Assembly (NCBI GenBank): GCA_963555705.1
Contig: OY743181.1
Coordinates: 25,734,513 to 25,798,512 of the forward strand
Direction of reading: 5' to 3'
DNA length: 64,000 bases
From: Ligustrum vulgare
Taxonomy: Eukaryota; Streptophyta; Magnoliopsida; Lamiales; Oleaceae
The notes beneath the pieces were generated by a model. That model did no database searches. It was not told where the DNA came from and was given only the letters and a program-made list of their open reading frames with translations. Below, one piece after another: positions 1-11,540 of this stretch (position 1 is the first letter of the stretch; each line of letters starts with the position of its first letter). A program made the translations under genes and the position numbers.

Positions 1-125
1 CACACAAGATATGTACACCTAAAATCACAAGAGCCGCAAGCATAGCTTACAAAGAAATTAATCATCAGAGCTCCTCAACCCAGTGTGGTGGATGTTGGAG
101 TACAGAAAAATTTAAACGAATTAAT

Positions 126-1190
126 GTGCTAAAAATGACAATAGAAGATAAGTTAGAAAAACTTAGAAAAGAAATTTCTGAAACATATTCTGAAAGCCCA
201 TTAGAAAAATGGGATATAGATAAGGTTAAAGTCAAGATAGAACTTATAAAACAAGATACTGTAGTAAGAGTTAAACCGATGAGATATAGTGTTGAAGACA
301 AAGTGGAATTTAAAATCCAAATAAAAGAATTACTAGAAGCCAAACTAATTAGGCCTAGTAAAAGTCCACATAGTAATCCATCATTTATGGTTAGGAAACA
401 TAGTGAAATAAAAAGAGGAAAAATCAGAATGGTGATTAACTATAAGAGGCTAAACAAAGTTACAAAATTTGATGGATATTACTTGCCAAGTAAGGACTTC
501 CTTATTAAACAAGTACAAAATAAGAAGGTATTTTCCAAGTTCGATTGAAAATCAGGATTTTGGCAGATTATGCTCATTGAAGATAGAAAACCTTTAACTG
601 CATTTAGCTCTCCTAATCTTTTAGGCCAATTTGAGTGGAATGTAATGCCATTTTGATTGAAAAATGCACCACAGATATTCCAAAGAAGAATGGATGAGGT
701 AATAAAATCTATTACTCATTTTTGTATTGTCTACATAGATGATTTTCTTATTCATTCAAAAGATATGAACGAACATATTGAAAGTCTTGAAAAGTTTTGT
801 TATGTCATGAAAAAACATTGTATTACACTTTCTCATAAGAAAGCTGAGATAGCAAAATCAGAAATAGAATTTCTTGGATTATTTTTAAAAGAAGGAGAAT
901 TGCAACGGCAATCTCAGATTGGTAAAAAACTTCAAGATTTTCCTAAAAAAATCAAAGATAACCAAAAATTTACAAAGTTTCCTCGGTATATTAAATTATG
1001 CTGAATGATTTATTGAAAATTGTGCCAAGTTAAAAAATTACTTTCTTCCAAAATTAAAAAAAAATGTAATTTGGTCTTGAGATGAACGAAATCACAAAAA
1101 CATCATGAAGGTAAAGGAAGAATTAAAAAATCTACCTAAACTTGTTATTTTACAAGAAGAATATTTCTTTATCCTTGAAACTGACTACCT
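126..1190 (+). pseudogene. Endogenous pararetrovirus (caulimovirid-like) RT-RNase H relic
   Basis: Decayed piece of a plant pararetrovirus polyprotein. The first open stretch (126-548) has the N-terminal RT blocks, including a K-S-P-H-S-N-P-S-F-M-V segment and R-M-V-I-N-Y. It ends at an in-frame TGA (546-548). A second TGA lies at 654-656 where a PFGLKNAP-type block is expected. The open stretch 657-1004 holds the catalytic YIDD box. A frameshift near 960-985 then moves the downstream sequence into another frame, and a segment ending in the ILETD box that opens RNase H is readable to about 1190. The block spacing resembles Caulimoviridae more than Ty3/gypsy. No movement, coat or protease region is visible, so this is a non-functional fragment. 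A gypsy origin is less likely but not excluded by eye. Confidence 0.75.
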
Positions 1191-1518
1191 TCCTGTCCCC
1201 TATGCAAAGTGTGAGCGCATCATCGTCGATTGGCTTAAAAAGTCGAAGTTGGAGAGAATGTATAATCTGCTCAGAAAACTGCATCGTCCTTAGGGCGTAC
1301 AGTGGCCACAGGCAAGATTGTCACAACATATTTTGCATGCTCAACATCAAGGGGCTCTAGGACTGGTGAAACTGATGAAGTTAAGGTGCGATGTAACTTT
1401 AGCTACGTCATCTCTCAGTTCAAGATCCACTGCATACTCCTTCGTACAATAATTTCGACTGTTAAAACCATAAACAGGAAATTATGGAATAAAATACAAT
1501 ATCTATAAATTTAACCAC
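1191..1518. other. No recognisable gene
   Basis: Short overlapping open frames occur here but none has recognisable domains. The stretch follows the pararetroviral relic and may be rearranged flank. I see no promoter, RNA gene or repeat boundary. Confidence 0.4.
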
Positions 1519-1826
1519 TTCAAATTTTAAACTATCACACCTTAAATAACAAATAGGAAAATTAACATTAAAGAAAAACTAAATAAAGCAATTTTAATTA
1601 AATTTGCTATTATTAATTATCATGGTATATAAATTAACATCATAAAATTGTTATCATATTTTTTATGAACATTTCAAATTTTAAACTATCACACCTTAAA
1701 TAACAAATAGGAAAATTAACATTAAAGAAAAACTAAATAAAGCAATTTTAATTAAATTTGCTATTATTAATTATCACGGTATATAAATTAACATCATAAA
1801 ATTGTTATTATATTTTTTATGAACAT
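1519..1826. repeat. Tandem duplication, two 154-bp AT-rich units
   Basis: The segment starting TTCAAATTTTAAACTATCAC at about 1519 recurs 154 bp later, at about 1673, with only a few differences (for example ATCATGGT versus ATCACGGT). The near identity implies a recent duplication. No coding content. Confidence 0.9.
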
Positions 1827-2575
1827 TATGAAATTATAATTACATTTATTATTTTTAAGATAAGAAAAGAAATTATTATCAACACAAAAATTTATTATTA
1901 TATTTTTTTATTAACGTTATGAAATTATTATATTTTTTAAGTTATAATTACATTTATTATTTTTTAAGAAAATAAATTATTATTAACATTATATAATTAT
2001 GATTATTATATTTTTATTAACTTTATGAAATTATAATTACATTTATTAACTTTATGAAATTATGAAATTTTTCATTTAAAATTATGAAATTATAATTAAA
2101 TTTATTATTTTAAGAAAATAAATTATTATTAACATTATATAATAATTATTATATTTTTAATTAACGTTATGAAGTAATAATTACATTACGTCATGAAATT
2201 ATTATATTTATAATTTAAAATTATGAAATTATAATTACATTTATTATTTTTTAATTATTATGAAACTATTATTAACATTATAAAATTATTATCACCATTA
2301 TAAATGGAAATAATTAGAATACAGAATTATGAAATTCTAATTAATTTTATTATTTTTAGTTATTATGAAAATGTTATTAACTTTTTAAAATTATTATCAT
2401 TCTTAATGAAAATAATTATTTGATATCATAAAATTATTATTAACTTAATTATTTTACAATTATTATAATTATCACAAAAATAATTTTGATTATATTTTTG
2501 ATTATCATTTTTATCATTAATTTATATTTATTATAATTATTATAATTCGAAAATAATATAATTATAACTAAATTA
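1827..2575. repeat. AT-rich degenerate repeat tract
   Basis: About 750 bp of very AT-rich sequence built from variants of TATGAAATTATAATTACATT and TTATTATTTTTAAG. Units are irregular, so this is decayed simple or satellite-like sequence. It could act as a matrix-attachment-like region, but nothing in the sequence proves that. Confidence 0.7.
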
Positions 2576-3339
2576 ATAATTTTAAAAAAACTCGGACCTA
2601 AACGTCTCACTGATCGAAATGGTTCGTCGAACGGATGGAAACAACCCATGCGACGGACAGTTATTTCAGCGGTTGGTTGGACGGAAACACCCGTGGCCAA
2701 GCTCGCCATTTCTGGTGAGCTCCACCAATATTATACTAGCAAATCACTTTGCAAATCATTTATAACCTCAATGCACATGATAAATTCATAAATATACACA
2801 AAAAATTCCATAAAAACTCGAATTTTCTATTTTCTTTACGGAAAGTTATAAATCAAAGCTAAAAAATGCAAACTAACCTTAAAGAATGTGTGAAGGTGAT
2901 GATGAAGAGTTGATTTCCAAGTTTTCAAAAAAAAAAAAATTCAAGAATTTCTTGATAATTCTCATCAACTGTTCTTCTCGTCTCAAATGGGCGGACCGAA
3001 TTTTTATAGTTTTTGATTTCTGGCGGATCGAAGAACAAGAATAAAGAGAAGAGTATGTTAGACTTTGTAAAAAATATACCACTATTTTTTTAATTAACTT
3101 AGAAATTGGTCGATGAGTATTTTAAAGAAGGGCTGGGTGACTCACCTATTATCCACCAATTCCTCTTGTGGAAATTACATCCACACAAGATTTTCAACTT
3201 CACAATTCAAAAATCAATTTTACAAGTTATTTATACAAAAATCAAGTCATAATTCACTTATAAATATTAATAATAATTAACTAAATTAATCTATCAATCC
3301 CTAAATCCATGGTCCTACTCCAATGTCACCATCATCCCC
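2576..3339. other. Intergenic, no gene recognised
   Basis: GC content rises sharply at 2576-2720, followed by ordinary intergenic sequence. Minus-strand open frames of 86 and 67 codons have no recognisable motif and read through low-complexity DNA. Confidence 0.4.
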
Positions 3340-4028
3340 TAGGGGTGGCAAACGGGCCGGATAGTTCGTGAGTTTGGCTCATTAAAAGCTTGGCTCAATT
3401 CGTGAAAAAAAAGGACCTGAGCTTGAACTAGACAAAAATTTGGGTATTGGACAGTTCAGGTTCGACTTGTGAAGCTCGTGGGCAGGCTCATGAAAGCCCA
3501 ACAAGCCACAAATGGGTCGGCTCATTAGCTCCGGCTTGTACATTTGTGATCATTTTCATGCATTTTATTTTTTGATTTTTGATGTTTATAAATTGTAATG
3601 ATTGGGTCAAAAAATTTATAAACAACAAAAATATAGATTTTAAGTTTTAAATTCTTAATCGAGTTCGGACTAACGAGAATGTTATAATATTACAAGAATG
3701 TTACATTTTAAGCATGAATTGAATGTTACAAATGTCACATAATAAAATAATTTATCTCAATGTCCAATTCAATTTTCTATTTTAACCCTTTTAACTTTTA
3801 AGTCCTTCAAATATAATTTTTTTTTTTTAAAAAAAAAGACGTCTAGGACTTCGTTCGGCTCGTGATCCAACAGGTTCATGAGCCAGACTTGGACATCTCA
3901 TGTGGGAAACGGGCCGGCTTTGCTCGGCTCGTTTCCCAAACAGATTTCTTAGGTTTGGCTCGTGGGGAGGACCAAACTCAAGGTAAATGTGCTTGAGCCG
4001 GCTTAGTTAGGCCCGTTTGACACCCTTA
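3340..4028. mobile_element. Non-autonomous hAT element
   Basis: The ends are TAGGGGTGGCAAACGGGCC and GGCCCGTTTGACACCCTTA, an inverted pair close to the ends of the hAT at 4380-7352. Flanks TCATCCCC and CCGTCCCC agree at 6 of 8 positions, fitting an aged 8-bp duplication. Subterminal GGCTCGTG and CCCGT motifs recur, as is usual for hAT. The 689-bp interior has no transposase coding, so it would need a transposase in trans. Confidence 0.85.
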
Positions 4029-4379
4029 CCGTCCCCAATTCATTACAAATCACAACCGACCCACCCACCACTCCCGACGACAACAACCACCATGACCTAC
4101 CCACTCTGTCCACAATAGACGTCCCAAAGATAAAGAACTCACCATAACCCTTCTCACCTTCTATAGTGACATCATCATTCGTACAGTTGGAGGATGTTTT
4201 GACAGAAAGCGGGAGGCTCCGACACATAATAGTTGAGCATGATAGTGGAGTTGTTGACTTTGGAAGCGAGTTAAGATGACTCGGGTGGCGGAGTCCGTGT
4301 TTGCAGGGATGGTGAGTGGGAATATAATCATCCATGGTTGCAAGATAATTGTGTTTTTCTATTTATAATCATATAATAG
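4029..4379. other. Spacer between two hAT elements
   Basis: A 110-codon minus-strand open frame (4003-4335) covers most of this spacer, but its composition is unremarkable and it runs into the hAT end. I cannot assign it. The last 8 bases, TATAATAG, are the left target-site duplication of the next element. Confidence 0.4.
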
Positions 4380-4679
4380 TAGGGGTGTCAAACGGACTGG
4401 ACAGTTCGAGAGTTCGTGAGTTCGGCTCGGCCCGTTAAAAAAAAGGACTTGGACCGGACTAAAAATTTGAGTGTTGAACGGTTCGGGTTCGGCTCGTGAA
4501 GTTCGTGGACCTGTTTGGGCCTGTTAGAGCCCGTGCTCACGGGCCGGAAAGGGCCGGCTCGCGGGCTGGTCCGTTCCGGCCCGTGAACCACTCAAACGGT
4601 CTCCCAAACGGTCACAAGACCGTTCTCAACGGAAACGGTCTTGTGACCGTTTTTTACATTTTTTTATTTTTTTTTCTTC

Positions 4680-4687
4680 TATAAATA
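4680..4687 (+). promoter_or_regulatory. TATA box of hAT transposase
   Basis: TATAAATA lies about 185 bp upstream of the first transposase ATG (4872) and just inside the GC-rich subterminal region. Spacing suits a core promoter with a short leader. Confidence 0.6.
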
Positions 4688-4871
4688 CTCGTTTTTATTT
4701 CATTTTTTTTTCACAATATCAACTCAACTCTCTCAACTTTCAAGTCTCATTCTCTCAAATCTCAAATTCTAGTGATTAGTGCTATAATATTTCACATACA
4801 AATATACAATATTGTCAAATTCCATTCCATATTTCATTTTCATCTCCAATTTTTCAATTCTATTATTTCTA

Positions 4872-7046
4872 ATGTCACACTCACAATCTCATTGTTATTC
4901 TTCTAGCCAATTTGTTGATGAATTTGCACCTCTCAATGATATTCCAATTCCCGACAATTTGGTGGATTTTGAAAATGAGATCGAAGATATAGATACAAGA
5001 ATTCCTATTGATTTAAATGACATAATTGATGAAGATGTCACTGCTACATATGGATCTGGCTCCGCTAGCACGACGGCAGTCTCCAGCAGAAATCCAAAGA
5101 GGACGAAAAAATCCGAGTGCTGAAATTTTTTCGATGTGATTGAGACATCGAAAAAAGATGCTGAAAACAAACCGATATCTAAAGCAAAATGTAGAAGTTG
5201 CAATGGACTTTTCTTTTGGAAGAAGGGTGGGGGCACATCATACCTCAATAGACACTGCAAAGGATGTCGAAAACCTGGCACGGTTGAAGCAAACCAATAA
5301 ACTCTACAATTTGGTCAATCAAGTTCGAGCCTAACCAATTGGGTCTTCAACCAAGATCTAGCACGTCGAGAAGGGATGGTCATGTTCGTATCGAGTGGTG
5401 AGTTCCCACTTTCAATTGTAGAAAGTTCACAATTCACGGAATTCATTCAGAAGCATCTCCAACCCAGGTACAAACCCGTTTCTAGAAATACTTTACGAGC
5501 TGATTGCATAGCTAAATATTTACAAAGAAAACAAAGTTTTATAGATGCTTTAAATAAATGGAATGGTAATTTGTCATTTACTTCGGACCTGTGGACTAGC
5601 AATAATCATAGAGGTTACGTAGCTGTTACTTGTCATTACATTGATGATTCTTGGGTAATATACAAAAGAATTATGGCATTTAAAGTTATTGATTACCCAC
5701 ATAACGCAAAAAATATTTTCAATATACTACTTGCAATTCTTAGAGAATTTAAATGTGATAGTAGAGTTCGTGGTTTTACACTAGATAATGCTTCTGTTAA
5801 TAAAGCGGTGATTGATAGATTAGCAGCCGTCATAAATCTTGAGTTTGATGGAGTCTTGTTTCATGTTCATTGTGTTTGTCACATTTTTAATTTAATAGTT
5901 CAAGATGGTCTTAAGTTTATAGAAAATCAATTGAAAAAAATTAGGTGTGCTTGCAATTTCATTATGATAGCACCTTCCAGAAAACAAGTTTTTGATGCAC
6001 TGTGTGTAGAAAATGGTAACCCACGATCATTTATTACTGATGTAGGACATAGATGGAACTCAACTTATTTAATGATTGAACATTGTGAAAGTTACGAGAA
6101 TTTAATATGTGAATATTACAATGGTCGGCACTCAAACGGCTCAACTTTTGATTTGAGGACTAATGATTGGGAACTTGCAATTCACGTTAAAAAAATTTTG
6201 AAACCATTTTACGATGCTACAAACGAATTGTCCGGTGTTTATTATCCTACTAGTTCTTTAGTCTTGAAGCATTTTTATTGTATTGCTAATAACTTTAACA
6301 AGTACAAGACATTTCCTATTTTTTCTGATATCGTTAAAGCAATGGAGACTAAGTTTAGAAAGTATTGGGAAGATTTAACAGCTTTGTTTCCATTAGCAAC
6401 TGTTATGGGCCCTAAAATAAATTTAGAGGGAACTAAACACACCATAAAGGCAATATCAACTAAATTAACTTTTAAAACCCCTTTAACATGCACAGATTTA
6501 GAAAAATGTTTATGTGAAATGTACGAGATCAATGCCCAAAGGTCAGGTAAAAATGTTAGAAGAACTGCTCCCACCCCTAATGTGATACAAAATCAAGAAA
6601 GTGATTTACTTTCCTACCTTATGACTATGAAGGGAACTTCTAGTTCTAGTACACTTCCTAGTGGTTCTAGTTCTTCTAATACATATAGTTCAGATGAAAT
6701 TCCAGGAGAGTTAACTAGGTATTTCTCACATGACCTTCTTAGTATGTTAGACGAGGACGAAAGAAATAATTTTGACATTCTTAAGTGGTGGAGACAAAAC
6801 GAGCGTCAATACCCGGTTGTTTCTATGATTGCACGAGATCTACTAGCACCTCCGGTATCAACTGTAGCATCGAAGGCTGCTTTTAGTGCAGGTGGTAGAG
6901 TGTTATCTGAATATAGGTCAAGGCTTAAAGAAGACATATTGGAGGCCTTAATGTGTTTAAAGGATTGGCAGTTTGCGGAGAAAAGGAAACAAGATAGGAT
7001 ATGTGAAATTCTTGCCGAGGAATTCGGAGAACAATCGTATTGGTGA
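4872..7046 (+). pseudogene. hAT transposase, RICESLEEPER-like, two in-frame stops
   Basis: One frame runs from ATG 4872 to the stop at 7046, about 725 codons. It is broken only by TGA 5121-5123 and TAA 5298-5300, with no frameshift. The order is an acidic N-terminus, then a BED-type zinc finger (CRSC ... HCKGC, about 5120-5270), then the RNase H-like core with SDLWTS and LDNAS carrying candidate catalytic Asp residues. A VHCVCH insertion-domain motif follows. The C-terminal hATC dimerisation domain (PVVSMIARDLLAPPVSTVAS, about 6800-6980) comes last. Both stops sit where Trp (TGG) and Gln (CAA) codons fit, and each needs one C-to-T change on one strand, as expected from deamination of methylated cytosine. 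The first stop precedes the BED finger, so a functional full-length protein is unlikely. TTG at 4812 is in frame, but ATG 4872 is the more plausible start. Confidence 0.9.
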
Positions 7047-7352
7047 GTAAATTTTTTCATTTTCTTTTTTCTGTATTTTCAATTGTTTCATTTGTTTCTT
7101 TCAAATAAAAAAATTGTACACGTAATAATTTGTTCGTGTACAATTTTAACTCCGCCTATAATAATTTAAATGTAGCCGGTCCCAAACTCGGATTAAAGGA
7201 GGAGGGTTTTTTAATGTTCAATTATTTATCCGTAGTAACCGTTACAAAAAAAAATGGCCCACGAGACGGCCCGTGGTCAGACGGGCCAACGGGCCGGACT
7301 TGGGCCAGCTCCCTGGGGGGACGAGCCCGGCTCGACCCGTTTGACACCCCTA

Positions 7353-7871
7353 TATAATAGTGTCATGTGCAATTGTGGTCTCACGTGCAAATGGTGCGGT
7401 GGTTTTGCAAATGGAGGTTGTGGGGTATAAAGTGCGAGTGTTTGGTGCTGACTGTGTTTTGGTGGTGATGAGGTGTGGCAGCGGTGATTTTGTTTAGGGG
7501 GAGGTTTTCAAATGGAGGTCTTGGTTTAGAGTGCTAGTGTTTGGGTGCCGTCTATGTTTTGGTGGTGGTGATGTCAGTGGTGGTGAGGTGTGGTGATGGC
7601 TACCGTGGAGATGGGGGTTGTGTTGGCGTTAACGATGGCTTAGAGAAGGTGATGATGGCTGTAGAGAAGTTGGTGTTTGATGGTAGTTGTGGAGATGGTG
7701 TTGGTGGCGGTGGTGGTGGCGGTGGCGGTTGTTGGCTATGGAGATGAGATGGTGTTAGGTTTGATGTGTCTATGGAGATGAGGGTGTTGGTGGTTCTTGG
7801 TGGCTATTGGTGGCGCGCATAAGGAACTAAAACCGAATCTAACTCGATATTATTATTCATTGAGGGGGCCA
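7353..7871. other. GT-rich spacer with imperfect direct duplication
   Basis: It begins with the right TATAATAG duplication of the hAT. Two related blocks, about 7405-7478 and 7508-7592, share CAAATGGAGG ... GTGTTTGG ... GTTTTGGTGGTG. A GGTGGTG-rich run follows. Open frames here reflect the GT-rich composition. It ends in GAGGGGGCCA, which resembles a polypurine tract directly before the LTR start at 7872. Confidence 0.55.
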
Positions 7872-9295
7872 TGATGAGTGATATTGAGTGCATTTTATAT
7901 GTATATTTCATATTTTTTTGGTATTAAATTTGGAGTTCCTTTTACAAATATCTACTTAATTGTGCAAATTTTGTGATTATATAGGTTTAACATTCAACTT
8001 CATGGGAAAAATACAAGAAATAAGCTTAATGAATGCTTAATTGAAGAAATTGAAGAGAAAAGAGTCAAATCTTGCAAGACAAGAAGTTTGGGGACCAATT
8101 TGTCACTTTTAAAAAATTGTGGACTTGCTGTGCAATTGATCGAGGGACCAAAATGAAAATTTTCAAAAGTTTAAGGACTTCAATTACAATTTTGGAAGGA
8201 TGTATCTAAAAGAAAACCAAAAATTCAGGGAGCAAATTGAACACAATCGAAAGTTGAAGGACCTGACCTCAAATAAACATAGCACTGCTTTTACATTGAG
8301 CTGTGCGGCCTCCTAGTTTGAACCAAGGCGCGGGCTCCGGTGCAACCAAGAAATGGTTAGAACCTGAGTTGTGGCTCGTGAAATAGACTGCGCGACCGTG
8401 TGGTTTAATGATGCGCGTCCGCGTAGTGTTAATTCCGAATTTTTTTTAGGCTGAAGGGGTCGACCCAGTGCAACCCGGTTCGACCCAATTGCTGGAATTC
8501 ACGGATCTTGTCTGATTTTTAGGGTTTTTGGTTTATTTTTTGGACACTTTAAATACAAAAAACCTCTCACTTGCTAGGGTTCCATCTTGCTCTTGCCCCC
8601 TTTCATTTTCTCTCTATTTTTCTCTTATTCTCTAGCATTTTGTTGTTAGATTTTCTTGTAAACTTTTGCAATTTGTGGTTGAATGTGATTGAAGAAGGAA
8701 ATACCTACAATTTGATGGAAGAATATTGAAGTTTTGAAGTCAAACTCATAGTTGAAGGGAAGTTTTTATGTTTTAAGCTTCATATTTCCTTGTATATTTT
8801 AATCCATGAGTGAAATGACGCATTTAATCTGAGTTTTATTGTTATTTTAGTATGGGCTAATTTATGTTGTTTTGGGATGATTGAAGAAGTTTGACCTAGT
8901 TTATTTGATATTAATGCTTACATTTAGAATTTAAGTTATTTATTATCTTGTGCATTTAATGTTGTATTTATTATCTTACATTTATTTTGGCCGATTTAAT
9001 GATTGGATTTAGTGGAATGTGCAATTATTGAGAATTTGTTGTATATTCTAGATCAATACAATAAATGTTCTAGGTACTTGTTAAGAATATAGATATACCT
9101 TAAACCTTAGATGATCCATTGAGTTATTTTCACAAAGATTTAATGCGATTGATGTGTTTTTAATAGACATAGAGATATAGTAGGTTAATTCCACCAATTA
9201 TGGTTGATTTCGCTCGAGAGGGGTAATTGACTAAACTTGGAAAATTGAATCTAACATGATTAGTAAGTAATATTTTCAATTTGTATGTTCAGATG
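7872..9295 (+). mobile_element. Athila-like LTR fragment (subfamily C)
   Basis: It starts TGATGAGTGATATTGAGTGC straight after the purine-rich GAGGGGGCCA, so it reads as the start of a + strand 3' LTR. The order of blocks matches the LTR at 9296-10731: GTGCATTTTATA near the start, GGGACCAA-type phrases, a CG-rich stretch near 8330-8430, then a TTTAAATA box near 8550. It stops at 9295 where another LTR begins, with AGATG as the last five bases. The rest of this LTR is not found in the window, so it was truncated or displaced. Confidence 0.65.
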
Positions 9296-10731
9296 TGTTA
9301 AGTGCATTTTATACACTTTTTATACCTTTAAACTAGCATATTTTGGAATATATTTAGCAAATATCTACTAATTCATGCATATTTTGTGTTTAAATAGGTT
9401 AATGTCCAAGTTCGAGGCTAAAAATCACAAAAGGAGTGAAAATTCTGCTGAAATTCCAAGTTTAGGGACCATTTTGTCACTTTCGGGAAGTCTTGGACGA
9501 GTTGCGTAGTTAAACGAGGGACCAAATTGCAAGATTTCAAAAGTTGAAGGGCCAAAAACGCAATTTTAGAAGGATCTACTTGATAGAAATATGAAAATTT
9601 GGGGACTAAATTGCTCAAGATTAAAAGATGGAGGACTTAATGACAATTACGGAAGGGACTTAGCTGCTAAACCACCCTCCAGCTGAGCCACGCGAGCGCG
9701 TGGCTCGAACCAAGTCGCGAACGCGACTTGGACCTCAAAACTGACCTGAGACAAGCGATCGCGAGCAGTTTACCTCGCGCGGTTATTTTTTAAAAAAAAA
9801 AAAAAAATTTCGGGTCGACCCAGTTCGGCCCATTTCCCTGTGTACGCGGATTATTGCATTTTTTTGGATTTTTGGGATGATATAAATACTCAACTTCCTC
9901 ACTTTGCAAAAATCATGTAAGTTTTATGCCTCTTTTCCAATTTTTTTCTTGTATTTTCTCTCAAGCTTTTCTTAATTAATGCAATTAATCTTTTAAGTTT
10001 TTGTGTTTTTATTTGCTTTCCTTCAATTAAAGCTTAATGTTGTTGAAATTTTCATCATTATTGTTTTTTCTAACTTTTCTCCTCAAACATTCATGTTATT
10101 TATGGTTTAATTAAAGCTTTGTGCTAGGTTGTTCATGAAAATAGAACAAGTTATTTTCCTTTATTATCTTGTTTTAACACTTTGTTTAGCTTGTTGTTGA
10201 AATGATTATGTTAGTGGTTAAATGTTGTGATTTTATTATGAGTTAATTTTTATTATGGGCTAAATAGTATTTTGTTGGGATGATTGGTGTTACTTAACTT
10301 AACTTAGTTATTTTAAGTTTGTTTATGTATTTTGAGTTATTTACTTTCAAGCATTTGAATTTATAATTATTTTCTTTTAATATTGTGTATTTTGATTTAT
10401 GTTTATTCTCTTGTATTTCTCTATCTTAAGTAGTTAATTTCATTTACAAAATTGCAAATTAATTAAGTGTTGTTTAAGTGAAATCATGAATCCCAACTTT
10501 TTAATATTCTATTTTTTTTATTGTTGTTAGAATTTAAAGTTAGTTTGTTTTTGCTTTATTTTCACTAAAAAATCCAAAAAACTTATTGTGTGACTTTGTT
10601 GTTAAAATTAAATTAACTAGAGTGTGTAATTGAATATACATTCCTCGTGGGATCGACAACCCCAACTAAAAAAGTCCACTTTATTACTTGAACGCGACCC
10701 GTGCGCTTGCGGTACACGATTTTAGCGAACA
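9296..10731 (+). mobile_element. Athila-like 5' LTR (subfamily B)
   Basis: It begins TGTTAAGTGCATTTTATACAC and ends GCGAACA, giving TG...CA ends and a length of about 1.44 kb. A TATA box (TATAAATA, about 9880-9887) marks the likely U3/R region, preceded by GC-rich hairpin-forming sequence at 9690-9780 containing GCGATCGC. A tRNA-Asp-like primer-binding site follows at 10738, confirming that this is a 5' LTR on the + strand. No 3' LTR of this copy is present. Confidence 0.85.
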
Positions 10732-10737
10732 AGTTTT

Positions 10738-10755
10738 TGGCGCCGTTGCGGGGGA
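10738..10755 (+). other. Primer-binding site, tRNA-Asp type
   Basis: TGGCGCCGTTGCGGGGGA differs at only one or two positions from the complement of the plant tRNA-Asp 3' end, the primer commonly used by Athila elements. It lies 6 bp after the LTR end. Confidence 0.85.
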
Positions 10756-10880
10756 ATGTTTTTACTTGATTTCCACTTTAGTTAAGTTTGTTTTAACAAT
10801 TTTATTTTATGTTTTATTTTGCTACTTTTAGTTGACCACCATAATTTTAATCTTTCTTATTTTTGGTTTTCCTTTAATGT

Positions 10881-11540
10881 ATGCATGATTCTAACATTGG
10901 TGAAGTAGGAAAGATTTTTGCAATGGACAATCTTTACATGAGTAATGAATACATGCTTGGAGAATATTCGAGTTGTGAAATTTGTTACAAGGTGCATGAT
11001 AATGGGCAATGTTTGTATTCGGGCAATAATTTGTTTATGTCTAACCTTCTTGCATTTAGACAATATTTGAATTGCCGAAAACAAGCAATTGACACATCCG
11101 ATGTTAGTTACATGCTCTTGGGAGATTGTGTACCGGAAGATTGAGATGAGGACATTACTCTTATAGGAGACGGTCCTCCATTTTTGAATGAAAAAGTACT
11201 TGCGAAATATTACAATGAACTTGCCAAGTTGGATGAAGATGATATGCCTATGGGAGATACCATATTTTGGGAAGGATTTAAAATGTGGGGGTATGATCCA
11301 CTCTTGGGGATAAATAGGAAAAACTTGTCATTGCCCATGAATTCGAATTTTGGATCGGTCATTCAATCCGAGGGGATATCAACTATTGAAAATGAGCTTG
11401 AAAAGAATGACAAGTTAATCACAAAAGAATCACAAGGGGAAGTGGTCGTTAATGAGGAAGAGATTAAATCACATTTTCTCAACTTCATTGATTGCCCAAC
11501 AATTGATTTTGTGATTAAGCCACTTGAGGAGGAGCAAGTC
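10881..11540 (+). pseudogene. Unrecognised ORF of Athila-like element B, truncated
   Basis: One frame runs about 220 codons from ATG 10881, interrupted only by TGA 11142-11144, and is cut at 11540 by the next LTR; its apparent stop is the first TGA of that LTR. It lies about 125 bp after the primer-binding site, where gag normally starts, but I see no retrotransposon gag domain, no CCHC knuckle and no protease. The N-terminal half contains CEICYKVHDNGQC (C-x2-C-x8-C). The second half is acidic with a FWEGFKMWGYDPLLG segment. The function is unknown. It may be an extra ORF of a non-autonomous Athila derivative. Confidence 0.5.

Larger units (their letters stand above)
4380..7352 (+). mobile_element. 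Near-intact hAT transposon with perfect 8-bp TSD
   Basis: The terminal inverted repeats are perfect for 16 bp: TAGGGGTGTCAAACGG at 4380 and its complement ending at 7352. The flanks 4372-4379 and 7353-7360 are both TATAATAG, a perfect 8-bp duplication as expected for hAT. The 2,973-bp body has GC-rich subterminal repeats at both ends, a TATA box and one long transposase reading frame. The intact ends and duplication indicate a fairly recent insertion. The element could still be mobilised in trans, but its own transposase frame is interrupted by stops. Confidence 0.95.

Noticed and set aside
7541..7747. Gly/Val-rich 68-aa ORF
   Set aside because: Product of GGTGGTG simple repeats; glycine runs reflect composition.
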